Source of the DNA: Grammothele lineata
Lineage: Eukaryota > Basidiomycota > Agaricomycetes > Polyporales > Polyporaceae
DNA: 64,000 nt
Reading direction: 5' to 3'
Assembly (NCBI GenBank): GCA_002150815.3
Contig: NDFF03000003.1
Location: 1 to 64,000 of the forward strand
Shown here: piece by piece, positions 1-10,212 of the stretch
Layout: each line of letters opens with the position of its first letter
Position numbering within the stretch: the first letter of the stretch is position 1
Notes under the pieces: generated by a model
Seen by the model: only the letters and a program-made list of their open reading frames with translations
Database searches by the model: none
Told to the model about the DNA's origin: nothing
Translations under genes and position numbers: made by a program

Positions 1-49
1 TGCCGACAACGCGCCGGAGGTAGAGTTTGTGTCGTCTGACACAGAGTAG
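1..49 (+). CDS. hAT transposase, C-terminal tip (partial)
   Basis: These are the last codons of the copy-1 transposase, read from position 2 to the TAG stop at 47-49. The residues are the same acidic tail (ending VSSDTE) found at the end of the copy-2 transposase. Nothing more of this gene is in the window. Confidence 0.85.
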   Translation, partial: ADNAPEVEFVSSDTE

Positions 50-199
50 TTTCGTAGTATCCTCGTATATTCTTTGTTGTCCGCGACGGTTCGGCCGTGT
101 TGTAGATAGAACGCGCGTGGGTGAATGTTATATCATGTCCCGGTGTCTCTTTACCTGTGTGCCGATGGTGCACGACATTGTGTGTAAGCTGATGGCTTG

Positions 200-320
200 T
201 CTTTCGCGCTTAGAGCGCTGGGTCTGAGTTGCTCGACTCGTGTTTCGCGCTTAGAATGCTGGGTCCAAGTTGCCCATAGTTCGATGTGCGTTTCGCGCTC
301 AGAGTGCTGGAGGTACGGCT
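200..320. repeat. Subterminal direct repeats of hAT copy 1
   Basis: Three imperfect direct repeats each begin TTTCGCGCT, at about 202, 243 and 291, followed by a variant of AGAGCGCTGG. Spacing is 41 and 48 bp. They lie between the transposase stop and the terminal inverted repeat. The same array is found inverted at 9942-10060. Repeated subterminal motifs are the usual transposase-binding sites of hAT elements; that role is inferred here. Confidence 0.7.
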
Positions 321-703
321 CGTGCGGCGGCAACACTGCTACTAGAGACTTGCGCACGCGCACAATGATGCCGCAGTGTGAACTTGCGCTGCTATAACAC
401 TAGTATAACACTCTTGTACCCCCGCGCGCGACAAGAATACAACAGCTGCGTGATTTGAACAGCTTCAAATGATCCTAAAGAGCCGGAATGACACATAACG
501 ATCCGTATATTACACTGGGAACCGCGAGCCGCGGCGACTCCGGCTCCTAGCCGCAAATCGAGTCGCACCCACGACTCACTGAGTCGCGGCTCCAGCTCAT
601 CCTGAGAGTCGGATCCGTGCGGATCTAGATCTTGCCTCTGACGTCAACTCGATCCGCGGGTTCGACTCCGGGTCAGCCGCGGATCGAGCCGTGCTCAGCC
701 TTA

Positions 704-1717
704 CTCCGCTGAGTGATGAATGACCGCTATGGGCCCCACGGAGTACTAGGCTGTCCTTGAGAGCATGTTTACACATACCACCGGAACTATATTCGTCGAG
801 GCAGAGGCTTTGGCCCAGCGAGCATTTTTGAACGAATGACTGATGCCTCCATCAGGACGTTCGTTCTGACTGCGTAATCTCGAGCATGCATGACCTGGTG
901 GATAATTAATTCCAATGAAGACCGCCAAAGGCGTACATACAACATCGAACAAGGCCTTTTCCCGCGGGTTGCGGCATTCAATTCATCTGGTCTTTCCCCT
1001 AGCAGTTAGGGACTGCCAAACAATCATGATACCGAATGTAGCTCGAAAAACCTGAGGCCGTCAAACGTTCGGAGATCGACAGTAGTAGAAACGGATGTAC
1101 AGCGAAACAAGATTTCCACTCTGTAACTTATAAGCGTCTACTCCGCTGGACTACGGCGAGCGCGGGACATCCATGGAGGCACGTGAGCAGCGGTGGCGTG
1201 CGAATGACTGTATAGTTCCAGCCACCGTTCTGGTGTAGGCCTAGGCCCCCGTCTCGGGAATCGCCGCCTTTGTTCGCGTGGATGTGGTCCAAAAACAGTA
1301 GCGTTATCAGTTCCGGCTCTCTGTCTCGCCACCACGACTACTGATGCTTATGTACTATTAGGAAGAGGGACGGTAACGTTGAGGCGTACATCCCATGTCG
1401 TTCATGTGCTTACCCTGTTCACATCCTATTTACAGCTATCACCTCACACTTACACAATCGTTACATGTGTTGTAATAACCCGTACAACCCTTGGACGTCC
1501 GCTTTCTCATAACCATGAATCATGATGCAGACATCACCGACGTTAAAGGCAGTAGCCAGCTCACACCACGGGTTGAATATCTGCAACACAGCTGGCGATG
1601 GCTGTGCATCGTCTTTGAGGACATCTCGTGTCAGACTACTTGACTGAAGTGATTCAGAAGAAACACGACCTTTTGACACATCAGTCCACCTGAGACGTAC
1701 GTATCACACTTAGCAGC
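704..1717. other. Gene-free stretch next to hAT copy 1
   Basis: No open frame here looks like a protein. The first eight bases (CTCCGCTG) would be the copy-1 target duplication. The rest should include the 3' flank of the minus-strand F-box gene that ends at 1718. No repeat or RNA gene was recognised. Confidence 0.4.
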
Positions 1718-2923
1718 CTACCGAATGATATCCGATTGAGACGCGCAGTAGTATCGCCACTCGTCCGTTGGGCGACATGGCCCAATGCACTCCGTCCCCC
1801 AGTTATGCCTTCCGTCTGGCAGAGTGAGTCTGGTGCAGGCGAACTGTATAACGGAGAGTTGAGGGTGACTATCCCGAGTGTTGCTGGCCGAATCAACTAT
1901 TTCTGACGACTGCCAGTTTTCAGATCGGCAAATACAGCGGAATGCGTCGAGGGTTATGACCCGGAGTTCCGTGAATGTGCTCCGATCCGCTGCGATAGTT
2001 GACAACACCGACTGGTTATATGTGTTAACAGTGCAGGTTCATGTCAGGCGTAAGTCATACCATGCACCTTATATACGTCAGATACTGATCCAAATATTTC
2101 GTTTTTGTCGTCATCCACGTGGCAGTATCCCAGATGATATAGTCGCGGGCACGAATGTGCTATGACCTCCGTGAACGGCACGTAGTTCTTGAATTCGGCT
2201 GCAACAACGAGCGACTCTAGGCAAGTTGCGGCAGTGAGCGTTCCGACAATGTTGATCGTGCTTTCGGGGTCGCGACATGCATCTAATACCAACGATCTCA
2301 GATTACTGCAGGCTGCGAACTGTTTCAAGGTTTGGCGTGTCGTCATTCTGAGGCATATCAGAGGAAGTGCCCAAGATCCGTTCCGATAGGTCTGTACCCT
2401 GTCGGTGACGCGCCAACTGTTGACGTTTCTGTCTTCGGGTAGGTTGACTTCTACGCCTCCATCAAGATGCACCGGGAGATCCATATCCAGGAATAAAAGC
2501 CGGTGAGCGTGAAAGAGCACCTCGTTGAGGAGGGGGATGGCCGACCGCGCCCTCTTCGCGATTGCAAGATGCAGCCTCAAACAGCGCAACGCGTGTACCG
2601 GAGGATATCGCTTGTGTTCCTTTGATGTGTCGCTCATCCGGATAAGGAGGCATTTGAGTTGTCTGACTACATTACTGTCATTAAGGGTGTAACAGCCATG
2701 TAATACCGGCGCTATGGCGTCGTGCACGAATACAGACACGGACGCGAGAGCCCACAAATGTCGGCGTGGGACCAGTGAGGCGATAAGCGCCAATATCTCC
2801 GCTGGGAGGGTGATCGACCCGCGACATAAGACTGCATCCTTTGCACTGCGTGTGGAAGTCAGAGCAATGCAATAGGGTTATCGCACAGCAGGCTCACAGG
2901 CGCAACGGCAAGGTCTGCCACAT
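1718..2923 (-). CDS. F-box/LRR-type protein 1
   Basis: Probable substrate-recognition subunit of an SCF ubiquitin ligase. Model: complement of 2898-2923, 2068-2845 and 2011-1718, with two introns of 52 and 56 nt whose phases agree (366 codons including stop). The ATG at 2923 is followed by a short exon. Exon 2 opens with an F-box-like helix block (LPAEILALIASL, then HDAIAPVL). Exon 3 supplies the C-terminal tail typical of the mushroom F-box families (RHNWGTECIG). The middle has leucine-rich segments such as NLRSLVLDAC. It is divergent from the F-box/nucleotidyltransferase gene at 3426. The F-box call rests on motif reading and the substrate is unknown. Confidence 0.65.
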
Positions 2924-3425
2924 GAATAGCGACCGCGCACTTGATAGTCTTTTGTCCTGGTATTCAGCGTTCGGATTCATCTGGTGGATAGACGCGGCTA
3001 TCGTCGACGTCTTTTACTTTAAGCTGCCGGTGCCTTGTACGCATGGTCGTTTTAGCCGAATTCCGAACGTTGGACCCAACGTCCGCATCGGCGCGGCTCA
3101 TCTAGTTGCTTGTCGGTCGGTGCACCATTCGTTAAGCGCCTGTGTAAGCGTGGCAGTGTCGTGCAGTGGCCCCGATCGGCTCGGAGCCTCAGGTCGTCTC
3201 GATCGGGAACTCGGGGCCGCATAACATCCGCTTCGGGGTCCCCTCGTCGGGCGACAGATCACAGATGGGCGGCCTCCTTATTTGGATTCTCGGAGTGAGC
3301 TCCAATACCAAATAGGTGCCCTATGATGTAAGCCGTACCTGACTACATACGTATACATTCAATGTGGGTTGGGATACTAGCAGTAAACCTGCCGTCCATC
3401 CATCCTGCTGTCAGCGACATTCCCC
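2924..3425. promoter_or_regulatory. Divergent intergenic region
   Basis: About 500 bp separate the start of F-box gene 1 (minus) from the F-box/nucleotidyltransferase gene (plus). It must hold both promoters. It contains only short, unconvincing frames and I recognised no specific element. Confidence 0.4.
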
Positions 3426-4490
3426 ATGTTTGTTATGTCTAACACCGACGCGGAAATGAAAGCTACGATGAAGTATGTAGGTCTATGTAGAGGCGGATTT
3501 TATTGTGGATCAGCGAGTGGGCGTTCGATGCTAATGGTGTGTTGTCTAGAATCCCATGGGACGTCGTTTACCAGATTATGCTCCAAAGTGACCTATTCAA
3601 TTTGCTCACTTGGAGGCAGACGTGCATGCAAGGGTACCAGTAAGCTCTCACGCAACCTCTAACAAGTGTTCTATCATATCGGTGTGTACAGGCTGGCACG
3701 CACGTGCTACAAACAACAGTTACACGCCTTAATCCGCACATTTGTATCGGATCCTGGCGCATTTTGTCGCGTATTGCGTGACCATGGCGCTGTGCTGTCC
3801 GGGTCCGCCGCACTGTGGCTCATACTCGGTGAAGAACAATGGTCGCCAGGAGACCTCGACGTCTACGTCCCGGACCAGCATTTCGAGCAGGTGTGCCGCC
3901 AGCTACAAGATGTTGCCGGCTTAGATTGTCTCGTGGAATTCGACTCAGCGAAGGTCCCCAGAACAGAAGGTCACGAAGGCTCGTATGAGTTCAAGCAACT
4001 CGTAAAGATGAAGGCACCGAATGGACGTCATGTGGAGGTCATTCGGAGCTATGACGGAAGCTCACTGACACCCTTGAACGCGTTTTGGTCTACCCATGTC
4101 GCAAACTTCGTCACCGAGGATGGCTTCGGCTGTTTGTATCCGCAGTTTACCTTGAAACGTCTTATGGTAACCACGCCCGGCGGGTTCAATGCTAAAGAGA
4201 CCGCTGCACTTGCCAAGTACAAGGAACGCAAGTTTCGCCGGCTCGATAACATATTTTGGATGAGCGGCGACGTTCTTCCATGCGGGCACCACCACATCGG
4301 CGGGAGAGAGGCGTGGGTATGCCTTATAGACCCCCTCGGAAGTGGGAGATTGCCATTAGTAAAGTGCGAAGATGGGTGGCGTGTCAGGAAATATGGAACG
4401 TCGAGTGACACAGACGACACTCAGGGGTGTAATGATCATATAGATTTACCGGATAGTTATACGGGAATTCTGGATATGTCCGTGAATTAG
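3426..4490 (+). CDS. F-box plus nucleotidyltransferase-like protein
   Basis: Three exons (3426-3472, 3550-3639, 3692-4490) give an uninterrupted frame of 312 codons including stop. Residues about 17-52 form an F-box-like segment (IPWDVVYQIMLQSDL, then LTWRQTC). Residues 80-105 carry the nucleotidyltransferase-fold signature: a G-S loop (SGSAAL) followed by an acidic pair in PGDLDVYVP (D100, D102). The usual third carboxylate further along was not identified, so catalytic competence is uncertain. Family knowledge: G-S plus DxD marks the DNA polymerase beta-like superfamily, and similar proteins are expanded in Agaricomycetes next to F-box genes. Intron 1 (77 nt) has a GATGCTAATG branch-like site. 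The substrate is unknown and it may be a pseudo-enzyme. Confidence 0.65.
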
Positions 4491-4901
4491 TACCTAGTCC
4501 TTTTTTGTATTGGTTCGAGATGATTTACGTGGATTACCATGAGCTTAGCACGCGCGACAGATTCCGGGTAGTACACTCACCCGAGCATCGCGTTCGGGCG
4601 ACCGTCTAACTTGACTCTGGTCCGTCGGAGGGCTCCGAGGCCGGTGATATATAATCCCTGACTAAACAGTATGTGAGCGTTCAGCCTAAATAAAGATGTG
4701 CAACAGCCAGCCAACCGCCAACCATCCCCCGTATCCGCACAGCCGAGGCAATCCAATCCTGGAGACAATACTGATCTCTAGCCATGGCCACGCTTAGCCA
4801 ATACGATGCCCAGGCGCGCGCATCTGTAGAATACCCTATTACTGCACCTTCTAAATCGATTTTGGGCAAAGCGTACGTACATCTTATCCTCAAATCGTGG
4901 T
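4491..4901. other. Intergenic, no recognised feature
   Basis: About 410 bp between two plus-strand genes. It should contain the 3' end of the upstream transcript and the promoter of the F-box gene at 4902. Nothing specific was seen. Confidence 0.35.
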
Positions 4902-6078
4902 ATGTATCATGACTTGCAACGCAGGACTCAAGGTGCAAACCTGAATCGGTGGGGACGTACCCTGCCGGTAGAACTGCTGGTCATCATTGCCGGACTACTA
5001 CGGAAACGGGACCAGCGAAACCTGATGGGCGTATGCATTCAGATTCACGACGCAGTCAGCATGGTCCTTTACAAGGATATGATCCTCACCTCCGACACAG
5101 CATATTCGTGCCTCTCGAGCCTGGTAATGCGGTTCGGTTCGTCGACTGCGATATTCAAAAGTCAATCGCCGTCCTACGCAGTACGCAGCTTAACATACTA
5201 TGGTGACGACGAACATCCCGACTGGGATCCCGATACCTTGAGCCTGTTGTGCAAGTTCTTGCAGAACACTCCCGACTTACGGAGTTTGGCCTTGTACACG
5301 GATGACACGGTTGAGCGGCGTTGTTCAACGGTGTTGGAGGAGGGGAGTATTATTAGGAGCTCACCATACACGACGCGATCAAGCCGGCGCCGGTCACGTA
5401 AACAAACAGACTGGTGTCTGCTGACACTACCCCGGCTCGAAAGGATACGCGTCAGCTCGCCATTCCTAGCAAAAGGTCTATCCAGCTTCCGAAATCTTCG
5501 CGTTATGTTCCTGGATGGATGTGAGCCTCATAGGGCCGAAGACATCCTGTCAATGCTCCGAAGTACCACCGCTGACTCTTACGGGAAACATATGGAATCG
5601 TTCTCAACGATCGTGAGCCCACATCGGTACTACGACTTCATGGAGGCCATATCTTCGGCTTACCCCCAACTTCGATACTTGAGTCTGCAAGCGGCACAGT
5701 GGCGGAAGAGCCAAGTCAGTGACATCACCGTAAGTTGCTATATCTATGTGAGCGAGATATTGACGGAACGGACTCTCGCAGGACGGCTTACGTGCATTGG
5801 TAGATAATCCGACATGGTTACCTCAGATCGACACATTGTCGTTTGACATCATCGCATGTACTTGCCAGGAGCCCCAACACACATATAACCAGTGGTTGGA
5901 GTGTCTTAATCAGATATCAGGTCCACGTATGCAATTCAGAACCGCCCACCTACACTGTTTGACATACTCAAGGGGGCCATTCGGGGCAGACGTATGCTGG
6001 AGCGCCGAGGATCATGATCCAGCCGTTTGGTGTCTCAACGCGAGGTCGCTCCCTATCGACCATTTCATGAGTGTGTAG
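4902..6078 (+). CDS. F-box/LRR-type protein 2
   Basis: Two exons (4902-5729 and 5782-6078) joined by a 52-nt GTAAGT/CAG intron in phase 0 give 374 residues. Near the N-terminus the segment LPVELLVIIAGLL with NLMGVCIQIHDAV matches the F-box pattern (LPxEL, then a helix ending at a hydrophobic Cys/His stretch). The remainder has scattered leucine-rich segments (TPDLRSLALYTDD, FRNLRVMFLDGC, YPQLRYLSLQA) as in F-box/LRR proteins. An Arg/Ser-rich loop sits near residues 150-170. Expected role: SCF adaptor with unknown target. It resembles protein 1 in overall plan but the two differ clearly in sequence, so this is not a fresh duplication. Confidence 0.7.
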
Positions 6079-6423
6079 AATAGCGAATCAATGGAGATGC
6101 CGTCAATCTTGGCTCATTCGAAATCCCGCACCTCAGCCGCCAGAGCGCAACCTGCCTCATGATACGAAGCGTTGAACAGAGTAAATACGTTACCGGAACG
6201 CATAGTCGCAGTCTGTCGCTTCGATGCGGTTACATCTTCTACGTATACAAAGTAGAGCGATGTCGGTAGCAGGGTTCGAACCTCGAAATATGACCGGATG
6301 GCTGAACGGTTCAAACGCGGATATCGGGTATACGTCACGTGTACCAGTGTCACGCCTCCCGTTCCAACTCAGCTTATCTCCGACGCTCCCGCAGGTAGCA
6401 TCCGCATGACGCAAGCCCCTACT

Positions 6424-7275
6424 TTAGGTCGTACCGGCTATCTCACCCGCGTACCCGTTGGAGTGACTTGTATCTTTTGAACGCCTACTATAGCTTCTAA
6501 TATGGTCTGCAGTGCTATTTGCCGTATCGACACAAGGTTTGTCCTTGCCGTTAATACAACATGATATATCCCCGTTCTCCAGCATGCACTCCTGTCCCTG
6601 TTCAGACCGCCTCGGGATGCAATGTTGACAAATAGTCTACAAGCCTTCATGAAAATCAGCGGATCGTTCTTCGTTTATAAAAGTTACGTACCGTAAAGCC
6701 ACGTTTCTCATCTTGTACTGATCATGCCACCGAGCATTGTAGTATCTACCGTGTTCTGGCGAAATACGACATACGATGAGTGCGCCCGACCACGTAATCT
6801 TCCCGGTGCGTAGCTTCCGATGGATGTCAATCGATGATTCATAGAATATCTGGTACACGCAAGTCGGCGTATACTCCGTTATCCAGTATCGATCGAAACT
6901 CTTAGGGATGTCGAGCACCTCGTATGTTCCTAAGATGCCCTGTAACCGCTTCAATGGTATGTTGACAATCTTCCCCCAGCCACCCCAATCGCGTATCTGG
7001 ATCGCTTTAACCGTCCTCGGCTTTCCCTAGAATACGTTAGTTTGTAGGGATCCAGTCAGTCTTTGTGCGTACCATGTTATATGGGGTAACGTTGTCATCT
7101 AACGTACTCTTGCATCACGGCCATGTCTATTATACTCCCGTTCAGTGTACCCCGACACCACGCCTGTAAGCAATACTCTCTGGCTTGAATTGGTATCGGT
7201 GCTTAGTGAGGTCATGATCATGTGATCTCGGATGTACCACGGTGCAATGCTCCGGCCGTCGGGGCATGTCCCCAT
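6424..7275 (-). CDS. Cys-rich protein of unknown function
   Basis: I do not recognise this protein. A phase-consistent model uses complement 7275-7108, 7026-6688 and 6636-6424 (240 codons including stop). The last exon carries C-x2-C-x10-C-x8-CC-x7-C, which looks like a zinc-binding cluster loosely similar to basidiomycete variants of Zn2Cys6 domains. It is followed by a Ser/Asp-rich tail. The middle exon is rich in aromatic and charged residues (RDWGGWGKIV, FDRYWITEYTP), typical of a folded domain. An additional 5' exon is possible in the open frame 7301-7546. It lies alone on the minus strand between the F-box genes and the gene-poor flank of hAT copy 2. Confidence 0.5.
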
Positions 7276-9550
7276 TCTCTATGCGGTTAGGGTGGGTTGA
7301 CTAATACGGCGCGGATGCCGTAACATCGTGTGACTCCGATGGAATTCGAAGTCTGGTTCGTCGGCGAACCGTATAAGTGATCGGTCCTTGCTCGCCAGGG
7401 GTGGGTAGGGGCGTCTCAATGTTGGGAATGTGTATGCGCGAGGATGTGGGCACTTGTCTGCTGAATGAATGACCTCTAGTCCGTCGCCAACCTGTACTTT
7501 GAGCCTCCGTTGTGGCTCGGCTAGCGCGCCTCGCGCGGCTGGTCACTTGGTCCGGCGATCGTGCTGCGCTATGTCAGAACGCGTGCCATGTAGGTCGGGG
7601 TAACAACGTCAGCTCGCGGAACAATTGACACATCAGACACTCCCGCGGATGTCACTGCCAGCGATGTGCATGTCCTATGTGAGGATCAATATGAGACAAC
7701 AGTTCACATAGGTACGCCACTCATGTCGAGGCGCTTGTCGGCAGCTAAGAGGGGTGTTTCGGACCTCGGTGGATGAGCAGTGATTACGAAGCAAATATGC
7801 ATTCAATCTTGATAGTGCAAGCGACAACATCAAGCACAGCAAATCAGTAATGGGTGTGGAATGTATGATAGAGAAGCCGCAATTCAAGCGTCTCGGTCCG
7901 GCGCATCCGTGTCCAAAACACGAGCCGGGCCGATGAGCTCCATGGACTGCCTTCCGAGGTCCGACCTGGCCCGGGTCGAATGAGTTTGGGTTCTGTAATT
8001 CACTATCATGGCCAACGTTGATTTCCACCAACACCCTTTTACCGATATGGATCGGTGGCTGGCCTTGAGCATCAAGCGAACTAGTATGATGTGGATGTCG
8101 GATTTCGAGTTTGAGCGTCGAATTCAAGGCGGGCGAGGGGCGCGGAAACGGGTGCGGAGGGCGCGATACGGGTCGGTAACGTCGGCGCGGCAGCGGGATT
8201 CAAGCCTTCGCGCTCGCCGGTGCGAAAAGAGCATTGTATTTAGACTACGAGCGCGCAATCGAGTTTGCCGCGTGTTCGCGACGCGGGCTCCCTACTACCC
8301 CGGAACGACTGCGCGTTCGACGACTCGCCTGCTCATTCCAACAATGGAGGCTACGAATATAGACCTAATAACAGAATCATAGCACTCAGCCTGGCGAGGT
8401 CACAGGAAGATCATGCAGGCGGGCTAGAGAGCGAGGCACAAGTGATTCTGAGCTAAGTAACATGTAAGTACAGTAAGCATAGTAGTTACCTGAATGTATA
8501 GTAAGCTCACCTCAGTCCATGGGAAAAGACTGAGGTGCCTGAGATGGAATCGAGCGGTAATAGTGAGCGGAACACATACTAGTATAACATGAGGGCAAGC
8601 CCTATTACTACGTGAACAGAGATCCTTAGATGACTACAAATAACCTGAGTGTACGGTAAAGCGCTATTGCGCGAATTACTAAAGGACTTGGAGCATAGGC
8701 TGATATGCTGTCTCAATGTGGATCTCCAATGCCTACGTGGGAACAATGCCGGTAATCTACATGGTGCAATAGGCTTGAGAATCTAGACTGGTAGGGACCT
8801 TATACCTGTAGGTAAGGCCTAGGTCAGATTAGCTCAAGATTTGGACAGGCCGATGATCATGGGTAGTGTGACCGGTTTAACCTACCATTCCTGTATGGCG
8901 TTTGGCTGCCCTATATAGCTCCCAGAATATGCTAACATGGAGATCGTCTGCCCATAATAGACATCTAAAATGTGATTGGGTCTATCAGGCTTACGCTCGA
9001 TTATGTGAGAGTGGTATAAGAAGAGACGTACCCCAATCCTTGTATAAGCCCATCTTCCCGTGATTCCTACACCTCCCCAACCCAAACGGCCTCGTTTTGC
9101 CCACTAGTTTTCTGCAGTTGCTTGGTATGTCATGGCTTGTTGAACACTATATCTGCTCATATAGTGCTCTGTCCACCGTAATAGGCCGTAGGCTGTCGGC
9201 GCTCTCGAGTGCAACTTGCATGAATCGGGGGTGGAACGAGAGGGGCCACTTCATGCCATAGTGGGAATGGGCGCATGCAGGAATGCTAACCCACTCTATA
9301 GGTGCGCACAGAAGAACTTCTGACTGGCCACTCTGACTTTGAATGGCTAAAATGACAGAGCGTACGCTGGCCCATACAATCCGTGATATCTTGCCTGAAA
9401 TTATAGGCTTGGCCGATCTAACGTCGACTCCTGGACCAGCAAATAGTTTGATCTTGGTGTCTACTGTCAGACGAAATTTGGGTGGGTGAAGTGAGAGCCA
9501 CTGGTCAAGGGGGAATAGGTGGCCGATAGGGGTTGCTACTAAGACTACTG
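7276..9550. other. Gene-poor tract left of hAT copy 2
   Basis: About 2.3 kb without a gene I can support. The first 270 bp may include a 5' exon of the Cys-rich gene. Short frames at 7675-8127 (minus) and 8008-8456 (plus) lack recognisable domains. From about 8460 to 9550 no frame exceeds 70 codons, and the base texture changes to A/G-rich with many stops. This suggests decayed repeat DNA. hAT copy 2 is inserted directly after 9558. Confidence 0.4.
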
Positions 9551-9558
9551 GTTTATCG
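9551..9558. repeat. Target site duplication, left (GTTTATCG)
   Basis: These eight bases immediately precede the left terminal inverted repeat and recur exactly at 16497-16504 after the right one. An 8-bp duplication is the hallmark of hAT integration. Confidence 0.95.
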
Positions 9559-9573
9559 TAAGGCTGAGCACGG
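9559..9573. repeat. hAT terminal inverted repeat, left
   Basis: The 15 bp TAAGGCTGAGCACGG pair with 16482-16496 on the opposite strand with one mismatch (T versus C at the seventh base). The same sequence, inverted, closes copy 1 at 689-703. Confidence 0.92.
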
Positions 9574-9941
9574 CTCGATCCGCGGCTGACCCGGAGTCGA
9601 ACCCGCGGATCGAGTTGACGTCAGAGGCAAGATCTAGATCCGCACGGATCCGACTCTCAGGATGAGCTGGAGCCGCGACTCAGTGAGTCGTGGGTGCGAC
9701 TCGATTTGCGGCTAGGAGCCGGAGTCGCCGCGGCTCGCGGTTCCCAGTGTAATATACGGATCGTTATGTGTCATTCCGGCTCTTTAGGATCATTTGAAGC
9801 TGTTCAAATCACGCAGCTGTTGTATTCTTGTCGCGCGCGGGGGTACAAGAGTGTTATACTAGTGTTATAGCAGCGCAAGTTCACACTGCGGCATCATTGT
9901 GCGCGTGCGCAAGTCTCTAGTAGCAGTGTTGCCGCCGCACG

Positions 9942-10060
9942 AGCCGTACCTCCAGCACTCTGAGCGCGAAACGCACATCGAACTATGGGCAACTTGGACC
10001 CAGCATTCTAAGCGCGAAACACGAGTCGAGCAACTCAGACCCAGCGCTCTAAGCGCGAAA
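9942..10060. repeat. Subterminal direct repeats of hAT copy 2
   Basis: Inverted counterpart of the array at 200-320: three AGCGCGAAA-ended repeats spaced 48 and 41 bp apart. They lie between the transposase stop and the left terminus. Probable transposase-binding zone by analogy with other hAT elements. Confidence 0.68.
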
Positions 10061-10212
10061 GACAAGCCATCAGCTTACACACAATGTCGTGCACCATCGG
10101 CACACAGGTAAAGAGACACCGGGACATGATATAACATTCACCCACGCGCGTTCTATCTACAACACGGCCGAACCGTCGCGGACAACAAAGAATATACGAG
10201 GATACTACGAAA

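Larger units (their letters stand above)
1..703 (+). mobile_element. hAT transposon copy 1, 3' end only
   Basis: This is the last 703 bp of a hAT DNA transposon whose body lies before the window. It is the exact reverse complement of 9559-10261 (paired positions sum to 10262). I compared bases for 1-60 and 361-703 and used identical antiparallel translations for much of the rest, and saw no mismatch. It contains the final transposase codons, about 150 bp of three imperfect direct repeats, a GC-rich subterminal zone and the inverted terminal repeat ending in GCCTTA at 703. The presumed target duplication would be 704-711, but its partner is outside the window. Confidence 0.9.

Noticed and set aside
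7675..8456. Frames of 124-150 codons on both strands
   Set aside because: No domain, no splice support and overlapping each other; composition is that of random GC-rich sequence.
8508..8537. Hairpin with a 10-bp stem (CACCTCAGTC / GACTGAGGTG)
   Set aside because: A single 10-bp stem in a decayed region, with no T-run, flanking duplication or second copy to give it meaning.
9147..9168. Palindrome CACTATAT / ATATAGTG as a miniature element
   Set aside because: Eight-bp stem only, without target duplication or longer inverted arms.
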